Of a stretch of 6,137 nucleotides of DNA, positions 1 through 5,837 are shown piece after piece. The notes below the pieces were generated by a model, which was given only the letters and a program-made list of their open reading frames with translations, was not told the origin of the DNA and searched no databases. The number at the start of each line of letters is the position of its first letter. Within the stretch, counting starts at the first letter, position 1. The translations under genes and the position numbers were made by a program. Origin of the DNA: Candidatus Woesearchaeota archaeon (GTDB lineage Archaea; Nanobdellota; Nanobdellia; Woesearchaeales; ARS49); assembly GCA_016203345.1 (NCBI GenBank), contig JACQMZ010000067.1:1-6137 (forward strand). The letters run 5' to 3'.

Positions 1-27
1 GAAGTTCCAAAGGCAACTGTCCCAGCA

Positions 28-38
28 TAATTTAAAAG
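28..38 (+). promoter_or_regulatory. Possible TATA box upstream of taw3
   Basis: The AT-rich string TAATTTAAAAG resembles an archaeal TATA box. A start of transcription about 25 nt further on, near position 59, would give a leader of roughly 45 nt before the taw3 ATG. No other convincing box lies in the first 104 bases. One frame stays open from position 2 to a TAG at 80-82, so the tail of an upstream gene cannot be excluded; if it is real, this box would lie inside coding sequence. The call rests on composition and spacing only. Confidence 0.3.
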
Positions 39-104
39 CAGACGAGGCAACCTGCGAGTCAAAAATCACGGACTCAGCTTAGTGTCTCGGAAATTTAGGG
101 ATTT

Positions 105-665
105 ATGAGTTTTGCCGACTTAAAAGCCAACATCCTTCAGAGAAAAGACAAGTCCGCAAAAGGGGAGATTGACGAGGCCATCAAACCCCTCATTGACCTT
201 ATTAATAGGCATCCTGACTACGTAACCACCAGTTCCTGCTCTGGCAGGATAGTTCTCTTGTGGGGCGTAAAACGCCAGTCCAGATTCCTCTTCTGCACAC
301 ACTCACCAGTTGACCGAATACCATTAGTTGACATTCCCCTGGATGGAGAAGTCTGGTTGCGATGTGAAGGAATGATTCTGCACGTGAAGTGCCGCACCAT
401 TGCCGGCGCAGCTGCGCTGTTGACAAGGGCACAGCAGGCAGGTCTCAAACATTCAGGCATAGTCTCGTGTGGCGAGCACCCGGTTATTGAGATAAGAAGC
501 GCTGATGCAATGGCCGTCCCGTACGCAGTGGATGGCAAACTACTGCCTATGGACACAGAAACTGTTTTGCGATTGTGCAATCAAAAGTTTCAGAACAACC
601 TAAAAAGACTGAAACAATTTGAAGCAATGTTGACGCTGGCATTCACGAAAAGTGATTTTGAATGA
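105..665 (+). CDS. taw3: tRNA wybutosine-synthesizing protein Taw3 (TYW3 family)
   Basis: Predicted S-adenosylmethionine-dependent methyltransferase acting on the wybutosine-type modified guanosine at position 37 of tRNA-Phe; yeast TYW3 methylates N4 of yW-86 to give yW-72. The 186-residue length fits the archaeal family. The signature is at residues 36-49: an HPDY stretch followed by TTSSCSGRI, the hallmark TYW3 motif. The middle part (about 84-121) has the family pattern of a tryptophan-containing strand, LHVKC, an alanine-rich helix, then GLKHSGIVS. The C-terminal third is helical and basic (NQKFQNNLKRLKQFE). The ATG is preceded by a weak purine stretch (AGGGA, 97-101), and no better in-frame start is seen nearby. 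No other wybutosine gene (Taw1, Taw2, Trm5) is in the window. It is followed by a 78-nt gap with its own promoter-like box, so it is probably transcribed separately from the genes downstream. The family call is confident; the exact product (yW-72 or a related base) depends on the organism's other Taw enzymes. Confidence 0.93.
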   Translation: MSFADLKANILQRKDKSAKGEIDEAIKPLIDLINRHPDYVTTSSCSGRIVLLWGVKRQSRFLFCTHSPVDRIPLVDIPLDGEVWLRCEGMILHVKCRTIAGAAALLTRAQQAGLKHSGIVSCGEHPVIEIRSADAMAVPYAVDGKLLPMDTETVLRLCNQKFQNNLKRLKQFEAMLTLAFTKSDFE

Positions 666-699
666 TGTATATCGTAGACTATATCTTTGACTCTCTCAA

Positions 700-709
700 T
701 ATTTAAATA
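700..709 (+). promoter_or_regulatory. TATA box for the 37-residue small-protein gene
   Basis: TATTTAAATA is a good match to an archaeal TATA box. Transcription starting about 25 nt downstream, near position 730, would leave a short leader that just contains the ribosome binding site GGGAG (734-738) before the ATG at 744. Box, leader and start codon are therefore mutually consistent. Confidence 0.5.
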
Positions 710-733
710 GGTCACACGCCTTGACTGCTTAAT

Positions 734-741
734 GGGAGTGA
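734..741 (+). promoter_or_regulatory. Shine-Dalgarno site for the small Cys-rich protein
   Basis: GGGAGTGA closely matches the complement of the archaeal 16S rRNA 3' end (AGGAGGTGA). Its GGGAG core ends 5 nt before the ATG at 744. It is among the best ribosome binding sites in the window and is the main argument that this very short reading frame is translated. Confidence 0.6.
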
Positions 742-743
742 AG

Positions 744-857
744 ATGGTAAAGTTCGCCAAAGACCCGTGCTTTGGCATAAAACACGAGCAAATGGCACAG
801 TGCCAATGCTGCTGGATAAAGAATTCTTGCGTAGTCGCATTCCGCAATCGTAAGTGA
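744..857 (+). CDS. Small cysteine-rich protein, 37 residues, possible metal-binding knuckle
   Basis: A short reading frame (ATG to TGA) that is easy to overlook. It encodes 37 residues with cysteines at 9, 20, 22, 23 and 29. The pattern is CFG, eight residues, then C-x2-C-x5-C, all in the last three quarters of the protein, with a basic tail (FRNRK). A CFG-x(n)-C-x2-C-x5-C arrangement also occurs as a short putative zinc or iron-binding motif at the ends of various phage and hypothetical proteins; that resemblance is from memory. Translation is supported by a TATA-like box at 700-709, a strong ribosome binding site at 734-741 and a T-run just after the stop. No signal peptide or membrane segment is visible, so it is probably cytoplasmic. 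No function can be assigned. A remnant of a larger gene or a chance frame remains possible, though the coherent expression signals argue against that. Confidence 0.6.
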   Translation: MVKFAKDPCFGIKHEQMAQCQCCWIKNSCVVAFRNRK

Positions 858-866
858 CTCGGTTGC

Positions 867-872
867 TTTTTT
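867..872 (+). terminator. Possible oligo-T terminator after the small-protein gene
   Basis: A run of six T residues starts 9 nt after the TGA of the small gene and is followed by CTT. Archaeal RNA polymerase commonly terminates at such runs without needing a hairpin. The run ends just before the 46-nt hairpin at 875-920, so the hairpin follows the T-run rather than preceding it, unlike a bacterial intrinsic terminator. Confidence 0.4.
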
Positions 873-874
873 CT

Positions 875-920
875 TGACAATTCCGAATTCAGCGCTTCGC
901 GCTTCATTCAGGAATTTTCA
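875..920 (+). repeat. 46-nt palindromic hairpin repeat, copy 1
   Basis: This is an imperfect inverted repeat. The outer stem pairs 875-884 with 911-920, with one C/T mismatch at 878/917. GAAT (885-888) then pairs with ATTC (906-909), leaving A910 bulged. A symmetric TC/TC internal loop follows (889-890 and 904-905). The inner stem AGCGC (891-895) pairs with GCGCT (899-903) around a TTC loop. A copy at 5781-5826 has the same length and the same structure in the same orientation. A frame open from a TTG at 874 runs through it into the lipoprotein gene, but the palindrome shows this stretch is not coding. It could be a REP-like dispersed element, a small mobile palindrome or a structured RNA. 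Confidence 0.85.
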
Positions 921-964
921 GGGAGAAAATAAGTTTTGTTCAGCAGTAGTGCACGCAGTTCCAC

Positions 965-972
965 ATTATACA
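965..972 (+). promoter_or_regulatory. Possible TATA box of the lipoprotein gene
   Basis: ATTATACA is a moderate match to an archaeal TATA element. Transcription would start near 993-995, giving a leader of only about 10 nt before the ATG at 1006. The 18-bp dyad at 976-993 then lies between box and start site. The box itself is weak, and the call depends mainly on this arrangement. Confidence 0.3.
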
Positions 973-975
973 TGC

Positions 976-993
976 ACAGAATACTTATTCTGT
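976..993. promoter_or_regulatory. Perfect 18-bp dyad, candidate operator
   Basis: ACAGAATACTTATTCTGT consists of two perfect 8-bp arms around a CT centre. It ends 12 nt before the ATG of the lipoprotein gene and just downstream of a TATA-like box. In archaea, repressor sites often lie here, where a bound dimer blocks RNA polymerase. It is AT-rich with a short centre, more like a protein-binding site than a stable RNA hairpin. No regulator gene is in the window. Confidence 0.45.
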
Positions 994-1005
994 TTCGTGG
1001 GGAAG

Positions 1006-1554
1006 ATGCGCATGAGAACCTTACAAAAAATTGGAAGCATTTGCGCGCTTGTTGGCGGGCTTTCCGGCTGTTATATGCTGTGGGAGCCTGAGCAGGGTCC
1101 GCCTCCTGTTAACTATCCTTCGATGCATTTGTCTGACAGGGAAAAGATTGATTACGTGGTGAATAGGCTGGCGAAACAAGCAGGCATGGAGTTTGAAATA
1201 TCAGGCCACTTGATTAATCTGACTCTTGTGTCAAACGGGATGCAGCTTGAATTACAAGTTAGAGATGAACACGAATTATCTGCCTTTTCCCTAATAGATT
1301 TTGATGCGAACTCGACTCCTGAACAGGTGCGTTACTCGGTTCCAAACGCGCCTCTTGCGTTCAGGATGGACTGCGACAGGGATTTTATTCTCACGGTTGA
1401 TACACGAGATTATTATCGCACTGTTATTGATGCGTGCATTGAAAAATTTGAAACAGACGACTTAAACGTAAGAACTGTAGCTGAATACACCCGGGCGCTT
1501 AACGCGTTAACACCGCACTTTGCCAGATTCTCTCGTTTGCGTGCTGATGATTGA
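1006..1554 (+). CDS. Predicted lipoprotein of unknown function
   Basis: 182 residues from the ATG at 1006. The N-terminus has a basic start (MRMR..K), a hydrophobic stretch (about residues 9-19) and a lipobox L19-S20-G21-C22, so the mature protein probably begins with a lipid-modified Cys22 anchored on the outer face of the membrane. A short proline-rich linker follows (QGPPPVNYP, about 30-38). The mature part appears to be a small mixed alpha/beta domain; it contains two more cysteines, C123 and C144, that could form a disulfide outside the cell. I do not recognise the family. The frame is open back to a TTG at 874, but that extension crosses a palindromic repeat and would bury the signal peptide. 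The ATG at 1012 is an alternative start, and the purine run GGGGAAG (999-1005) spaces better to it. The gene ends 44 nt before the VWA protein gene, which has its own TATA box. A link to the envelope module is inferred only from position and predicted location. Confidence 0.75.
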   Translation: MRMRTLQKIGSICALVGGLSGCYMLWEPEQGPPPVNYPSMHLSDREKIDYVVNRLAKQAGMEFEISGHLINLTLVSNGMQLELQVRDEHELSAFSLIDFDANSTPEQVRYSVPNAPLAFRMDCDRDFILTVDTRDYYRTVIDACIEKFETDDLNVRTVAEYTRALNALTPHFARFSRLRADD

Positions 1555-1568
1555 TCGCTGACAACATC

Positions 1569-1577
1569 TTTATATAG
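1569..1577 (+). promoter_or_regulatory. TATA box for leaderless expression of the VWA operon
   Basis: TTTATATAG is close to the archaeal TATA consensus. Its centre (about 1573) is 26 nt before the A of the ATG at 1599, the usual distance from box to transcription start. The mRNA would thus begin at or next to the start codon. There is only a weak Shine-Dalgarno candidate (GAAGG, 1588-1592), which supports a leaderless transcript. The box would drive both VWA genes. Confidence 0.6.
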
Positions 1578-1598
1578 TTTAATATTTGAAGGCAACGC

Positions 1599-3404
1599 AT
1601 GCCTCCTGTCTTGTTCGAGAACATTTCCGGCTTATGGGCGCTTTTGTCCCTCCTGCCGCTCATTCTCTTGTACCTCATCCGGCCAAAGCCAAAACTCATG
1701 GCGATTCCAAGCCTGATGTTTTTCATGCAATCCACCGGAGCAAACAAGCTCACGTCTTTCCTTAAACAATTCATTACAGACTGGCTCTTCCTCATCCAGC
1801 TTTTGGTGCTGTTGTCCCTTGCGTTTGTTTTGGCAAAGCCATTTTCCACGTACACGCACGACGTCACGGCAAAAAACACCATCCTTCTGCTTGACGTCTC
1901 CGCATCCTCACAAGTAAACGAAGGAGGAGCGACGCGGTTTGAGATCGGCAGGCGCAAAGCCATCGACGTCCTCGCCAGCAAAAACACCATCGTGCTTGCC
2001 AAAGACGTCCCCCTTATCGGCATCAAGGACGCCTCCTACGACGAAGCCCGCAAATACCTTGAAGAGCTCGCACCACGCGACACGCAAACCAGGCTTGGCG
2101 AAGCGCTTATCCTCGCGGGCGAAGCCCTTGGCAACAACGAAGGGCGCGTTGTCGTCATCAGCGACTTCATCAACACAGGCGGACAAGACGTTGACATAGC
2201 GAAAGGAGTGCTCCAGTCCAAAGGCATCATTGTCGACTTTATCACCACAGCCGGCAGCAACAGGCACAATGTAGGATTTGTTGATGTTATTTCTGACGAA
2301 GCACAGGCCACGGTATACGTAAAGAATTTTGACGACGTGGAAAGAAAAGTGGGCGTGGTGGTAGGCAACACCCGCAAAGACCTGACCATACCTTCTCTCG
2401 CCACAGACACGTTCTCATTTCAAACACCAGAGGGAATCACGCGCGCATACCTCGACCTGTCTGACGATTTAGCCGTCGACAACGAACTTTTCATATCTGC
2501 ACCTTCACGCATCAAGACACGCGTACTCCTTATTACAAACAACGAAAGCATATTCCTCAAAAACGCCCTCCTTTCATCCGGGCTTGTTGAACTCACTGTG
2601 GCAGAACCGCCCATAGTGCCAAAAGAAAGGTATGACGTGTACGTCATCCACAACGTAGCTGTAGACCAAATCCTGCCAGGCACGTTTGAGGATATTGCTG
2701 CCGCTGTCGAGAAAGGATCCACTGTTGTCGTGCACGCGCAGGAAGAATCAGACAGGATAGATTACAAAGGAGTCATCCCGATCAGGTTCGTAGGGCGCCT
2801 GGACACTGCCCCTGTAGTCGTTGAACAACTCAACCGATTCACGAAAAACGCTGAATTCGGACAACTCGGCTACCTGTTCCTCGTACAAAAAACAGCGCCG
2901 ATGCTCACCGTAACATCCGCGGACAACAGCACAGTCGTCGGCATCAGCAAAATCGGGCTTGGCAAATCAGTCTATTACGGCATACTTGAAAAAGCAAGCG
3001 ACTTCAAGTTCAGCCCGAGCTATCCTATCTTCTGGACAGAAGTCATCAAGTACGTCACAGACCAACAAGACATGAAAACGCTCAACTACAAAACAGGCGA
3101 CACGCTTATCTTCGACAGTCCGACCAGAATCGAAACACCCTCACGCACACTCAAACAAGTAACGCTGGTTCTCGAAGACACAGGCGTCTACACAGTAGAC
3201 GGCAAAAAAGTCGTCGCCAACCTCGTCAACGAGCGCGAATCTGACATCAACAGCAAAGGAGCATTTGGAACAAAATCAGTCGATTTTGAACTCAAGCCAG
3301 TCAAGGAAGAACGCAAATACTACTGGGAGCGCCTCCTCGTTGCCGGCGCACTTATACTCTTGCTCGCGGAAGTCGCGTATGTCAAACGAAGAGGAGACTT
3401 ATGA
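1599..3404 (+). CDS. BatA-type membrane-anchored VWA protein with degenerate amidotransferase-like domain
   Basis: 601 residues. The N-terminus is the two-helix BatA anchor (TM about 11-28 and 60-79, separated by a basic loop with RPKPK). A VWA domain follows (about 94-215) with an intact metal site: D99-V-S101-A-S103, probably T164, and D189 in VVVISD. Next comes a beta-rich segment (about 222-300) ending in the DDLAVDNE motif common in this group. A Rossmann-like half resembling amidotransferase folds (about 306-385) and a second half with GLGK (453-456) follow. A beta domain contains TGVY and NLVNERESD, and there is a final TM helix (about 576-595) with basic residues after it. Positive-inside reasoning places the VWA and later domains outside the membrane. 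Such proteins are thought to act as metal-dependent protein-binding scaffolds, often with MoxR ATPases; the role here is unknown. The stop overlaps the next start as ATGA, so the two products are probably made together. The ATG at 1599 is supported by the BatA anchor starting at once and by the TATA box 26 nt upstream. Confidence 0.85.
   Translation: MPPVLFENISGLWALLSLLPLILLYLIRPKPKLMAIPSLMFFMQSTGANKLTSFLKQFITDWLFLIQLLVLLSLAFVLAKPFSTYTHDVTAKNTILLLDVSASSQVNEGGATRFEIGRRKAIDVLASKNTIVLAKDVPLIGIKDASYDEARKYLEELAPRDTQTRLGEALILAGEALGNNEGRVVVISDFINTGGQDVDIAKGVLQSKGIIVDFITTAGSNRHNVGFVDVISDEAQATVYVKNFDDVERKVGVVVGNTRKDLTIPSLATDTFSFQTPEGITRAYLDLSDDLAVDNELFISAPSRIKTRVLLITNNESIFLKNALLSSGLVELTVAEPPIVPKERYDVYVIHNVAVDQILPGTFEDIAAAVEKGSTVVVHAQEESDRIDYKGVIPIRFVGRLDTAPVVVEQLNRFTKNAEFGQLGYLFLVQKTAPMLTVTSADNSTVVGISKIGLGKSVYYGILEKASDFKFSPSYPIFWTEVIKYVTDQQDMKTLNYKTGDTLIFDSPTRIETPSRTLKQVTLVLEDTGVYTVDGKKVVANLVNERESDINSKGAFGTKSVDFELKPVKEERKYYWERLLVAGALILLLAEVAYVKRRGDL
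3391..3396 (+). promoter_or_regulatory. Shine-Dalgarno site inside the end of the first VWA gene
   Basis: GAGGAG ends 4 nt before the ATG at 3401 and lies within the last codons of the upstream gene. Together with the ATGA stop/start overlap it fixes the start of the second VWA gene and suggests translational coupling. The upstream gene, by contrast, seems to be leaderless. Confidence 0.6.
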
Positions 3405-5776
3405 GCTGGCAGGAATGGCTCTACGCCCGCGTTGAGCAACCAGAACTCGTGCTCTTAATCATCCCCATCCTGATAGTCGTTGTGTGGTTGCTGTCAAGGG
3501 ATTTCATCCAGATTAAAGAAGATCCAGAAGTAACCCGGCAAAAGCGGCGCGTGCGCAGAATCATGTACGTCACGCGAACCCTGATCTTCCTGCTCCTCCT
3601 CATCGCCCTCGCACGGCCATTTGAACAATCAGAAAAACTCATCGAAGGCGACCCATTCATCACGCTCCTCGTCGACAACTCCTCATCCATGGCAGTGTTT
3701 GAAAGCGTCGCAGACACCCTGCGCGCAAATCTGGAAAAAAAGCTCAACGTGGAACTGAAATCCATCGGAACCGCCGAACGATCAGACCTTGGAGACGGAA
3801 TACTTGCCAATATCCAGCCCCAACACAGCGTGCTCCTCATCTCTGACGGCAACAGCAACGAAGGAGCAAACCTCGGAGACGTTGCCTTATATGCAGGACG
3901 ACTGAACACCACGATCAACGCAGTAAAGCTCAGGCCCGTCCATGACGACGTGTCAATCTCCGTTGCGGGCCCTGGAAAAACCATGGAAGATGTTGAAAAC
4001 ACGTTTTACGTCCGCATCAGCCACGTCGGCAAAAAACAATCAGTCCACGTGGTCGTCACTGTCGACGGCAAAGTCGTACTGGATACCACAACGTCAGACG
4101 CACAAGTTGAGTTCACGCAAACATTTGGCGGCGGCTACCACCAAATCACTGCACGCACAGACGGCCAGGACTTTTTCCCGCAAAACAACGCGTACTACAA
4201 AACAGTCAAAGTAGTGCCCAAGCCCAAAGTCCTCTTCTGGGGACGCGGCGCCTCACCACTCCTGACATTGCTTTCAGACCTGTACGAAGTCGTACCTGTA
4301 GAAACCCTCCCCCGAGACATCTCAAGTTTTTATGCAACAGTCGCGAACAACCTTGCCAAAGCAGACACGGACCAGCAAGTGGACGCGCTCACAGAATTCG
4401 TCACTGACGGCAACGGACTTGTCGTTGTCGGCGGCAAAAACTCGTATGACCTCGGCGAGTACAGGCACTCCCTGACGGAAACCATCCTGCCTGTGTTTGT
4501 CGGCACGCCAGAGAAAAAAGAAGGAGACATCAATGTCGTCCTTGTTATCGACATATCAGGCAGCACAAGCGCCGCGTTTGGCGAAGGAAAAACCGTTGAC
4601 GTTGAAAAAGCGCTCGCGATAGGAGTCCTGCAGGACCTTGAACCCAAACACAAACTCGGCGTTGTCGCCTTCAACACAGCAGCGTACCTCGTCTCTGACA
4701 TGTCATACGTGTTTGAAAAGATAAAACTTGACGATAGACTCGCAAGCTTAAGGGACGGCGGCGGCACGCTCGTCAGCGCAGGCCTGCTGAAAGCCCTTTC
4801 CATGCTCCAGCCGCTGTCAGGCAGCAAAAACATCATTCTCATTTCCGACGGCAAAACCCAGGCAGGAGGCGTTGCAGAAGAAGCGGCAAAGGCGGCAAGC
4901 AATGCAGGCATACGGATCTACACCGTAGGTGTGGGCCCGATTACGAACGAAGAATTCATGACCCGCATTGCTGACATTACCAACGGTATTTACTTCAGAG
5001 CAACAGAACGGTCACGGCTCAAACTCCTCTTCGGCAAACCAGAAGACCAGCCGCCCGCAGGAGGCCAGCTCGGACTTGCCATCCTGAACTCCAACCACTT
5101 TATCACGGAAAACCTCGAACTTAACGCGCGCGTATACGGCTACAATGCAGTAGCGCCCAAAACAACCGGCCGCCTGCTCGTCACGACTACTACAGGAGAA
5201 CCGGTGCTGACGGTGTGGAGATTGGGATTGGGACGGGTGGTTGCGTATTCCACAGACGATGGCACTGGCTGGGCAGGAGACGTTCTTAACAAGCAAAACT
5301 CCAAACTTGTGTCCCGCATGGTCAACTGGGCAGTGGGCGACCCAGACAGAAAGAGCAGGGAATTCATCGAAGCACGCGACACGCGCATCAACGAGCCCAC
5401 AGAGGTGATTGTCAAGTCCACTGTCGCGCCCAAAGCAGAAGGCGTCGTATTCTACAAAATCGACCAAGACCTGTATTCAACCACCATCACACCCAAAGAA
5501 GTCGGATTCCAAACAGTCGCAGGAGCAACGTTTGCAGTCAACGCCCCCCTTGAGTACGAAGCACTCGGAGAAAGCGACGCCCTTGGATCAGTCGTGCTCA
5601 GCACAGGCGGCCAAATGTTCAACCCCGAAGATGTTGAAGAAATCGTCGAATACGCCAAAAGCAAAGCAAGACGCACCATCAACACCAAAGAATACATCAT
5701 CTGGCCCTGGGTCCTGTTGGCACTGATCCTGTATTTGGTGGAAATATTTATAAGAAGATTAGGCAGAAGAGAATAA
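3401..5776 (+). CDS. Double-VWA membrane protein with amidotransferase-like domain split by the second VWA
   Basis: 791 residues. Two N-terminal TM helices (about 15-32 and 54-71) flank a strongly basic loop (RQKRRVRR, 47-53), then a compact VWA domain (about 86-178) with D92-N-S94-S-S96 and D149 in LLISDG. A beta domain follows (about 183-270), ending in a PQNNAYY stretch. The first part of a putative glutamine amidotransferase-like domain (about 274-366) has GLVVVGGKNSYDLGEY and LPV. A full-length second VWA (about 376-545) has D384-I-S386-G-S388, T456 and D483. The amidotransferase-like domain resumes (about 555-648) with GLGR at 609-612, followed by beta segments and a C-terminal TM helix (about 765-784) with a basic tail. 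VWA insertion after an LPV motif is known from large bacterial membrane proteins of this type. No nucleophile Cys is seen in the amidotransferase-like part, so catalysis is unlikely. The first VWA is short (57 residues from D92 to D149) and lacks a clear Thr ligand, with S128 a possible substitute. Predicted location is outside the membrane, probably with the preceding protein. The start is set by the ATGA overlap and GAGGAG upstream. Confidence 0.85.
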   Translation: MSWQEWLYARVEQPELVLLIIPILIVVVWLLSRDFIQIKEDPEVTRQKRRVRRIMYVTRTLIFLLLLIALARPFEQSEKLIEGDPFITLLVDNSSSMAVFESVADTLRANLEKKLNVELKSIGTAERSDLGDGILANIQPQHSVLLISDGNSNEGANLGDVALYAGRLNTTINAVKLRPVHDDVSISVAGPGKTMEDVENTFYVRISHVGKKQSVHVVVTVDGKVVLDTTTSDAQVEFTQTFGGGYHQITARTDGQDFFPQNNAYYKTVKVVPKPKVLFWGRGASPLLTLLSDLYEVVPVETLPRDISSFYATVANNLAKADTDQQVDALTEFVTDGNGLVVVGGKNSYDLGEYRHSLTETILPVFVGTPEKKEGDINVVLVIDISGSTSAAFGEGKTVDVEKALAIGVLQDLEPKHKLGVVAFNTAAYLVSDMSYVFEKIKLDDRLASLRDGGGTLVSAGLLKALSMLQPLSGSKNIILISDGKTQAGGVAEEAAKAASNAGIRIYTVGVGPITNEEFMTRIADITNGIYFRATERSRLKLLFGKPEDQPPAGGQLGLAILNSNHFITENLELNARVYGYNAVAPKTTGRLLVTTTTGEPVLTVWRLGLGRVVAYSTDDGTGWAGDVLNKQNSKLVSRMVNWAVGDPDRKSREFIEARDTRINEPTEVIVKSTVAPKAEGVVFYKIDQDLYSTTITPKEVGFQTVAGATFAVNAPLEYEALGESDALGSVVLSTGGQMFNPEDVEEIVEYAKSKARRTINTKEYIIWPWVLLALILYLVEIFIRRLGRRE
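5745..5753 (+). promoter_or_regulatory. Possible internal TATA box before the coiled-coil gene
   Basis: TATTTATAA lies within the last codons of the double-VWA gene (encoding part of EIFIRR). Its centre is about 26 nt before position 5776, so a transcript from it would begin at the end of that gene and carry the 46-nt hairpin (5781-5826) as its 5' leader. The match is good, but the hydrophobic codons there are AT-rich anyway, so chance is possible. Confidence 0.35.
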
Positions 5777-5780
5777 TAAA

Positions 5781-5826
5781 CGAAAATCCTGAATTCGCGC
5801 CTGCGGCGCTCATTCAAGGATTTTCG
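5781..5826 (+). repeat. 46-nt palindromic hairpin repeat, copy 2
   Basis: The outer stem is perfect: 5781-5790 pairs with 5817-5826 (CGAAAATCCT with AGGATTTTCG). GAAT (5791-5794) then pairs with ATTC (5812-5815), with A5816 bulged. A TC/TC internal loop follows, and the inner stem GCGCC (5797-5801) pairs with GGCGC (5805-5809) around a TGC loop. Length, bulge, internal loop and loop size equal those of the copy at 875-920, while many base pairs differ in a compensatory way. It begins 4 nt after the stop of the double-VWA gene and ends 11 nt before the next ATG, filling the whole gap. There is no T-run behind it beyond the TTTTC within the stem, so it is not a typical terminator. It could weaken translation or stabilise mRNA ends between the two genes. 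Confidence 0.88.
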
Positions 5827-5837
5827 GGTATACGACA

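Noticed and set aside
2..82. Possible C-terminal end of an upstream gene (26 open codons to TAG at 80-82)
   Set aside because: It is too short to show any family or codon bias, and it would overlap the putative taw3 promoter; it cannot be supported from the window alone.
874..1005. TTG-initiated N-terminal extension of the lipoprotein frame
   Set aside because: It reads through the palindromic repeat at 875-920 and the dyad at 976-993, and would place 44 residues before an otherwise complete signal peptide with lipobox.
972..1091. 39-codon frame starting at ATG 972, overlapping the lipoprotein start
   Set aside because: It has no ribosome binding site, begins inside the promoter and dyad region, and overlaps the better-supported lipoprotein gene in another frame.
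1499..2026. Long antisense frames opposite the VWA genes (also near 1908-2410, 3421-4002 and 4330-5838)
   Set aside because: They lie opposite strongly supported coding sequence, show low-complexity Ser/Arg/Pro-rich products and no domains. The codon bias of the sense genes explains the lack of stops.
1939..2199. Same-strand overlapping frames inside the VWA genes (also 3942-4214 and 5409-5726)
   Set aside because: The products are Lys/Thr/Ser/Pro-rich, typical of shifted reading of this codon usage, and lack start signals.
5781..5826. Reading the second hairpin as an intrinsic terminator
   Set aside because: No T-run follows the stem, archaeal termination does not normally depend on hairpins, and the same structure occurs before the lipoprotein gene rather than only after genes.
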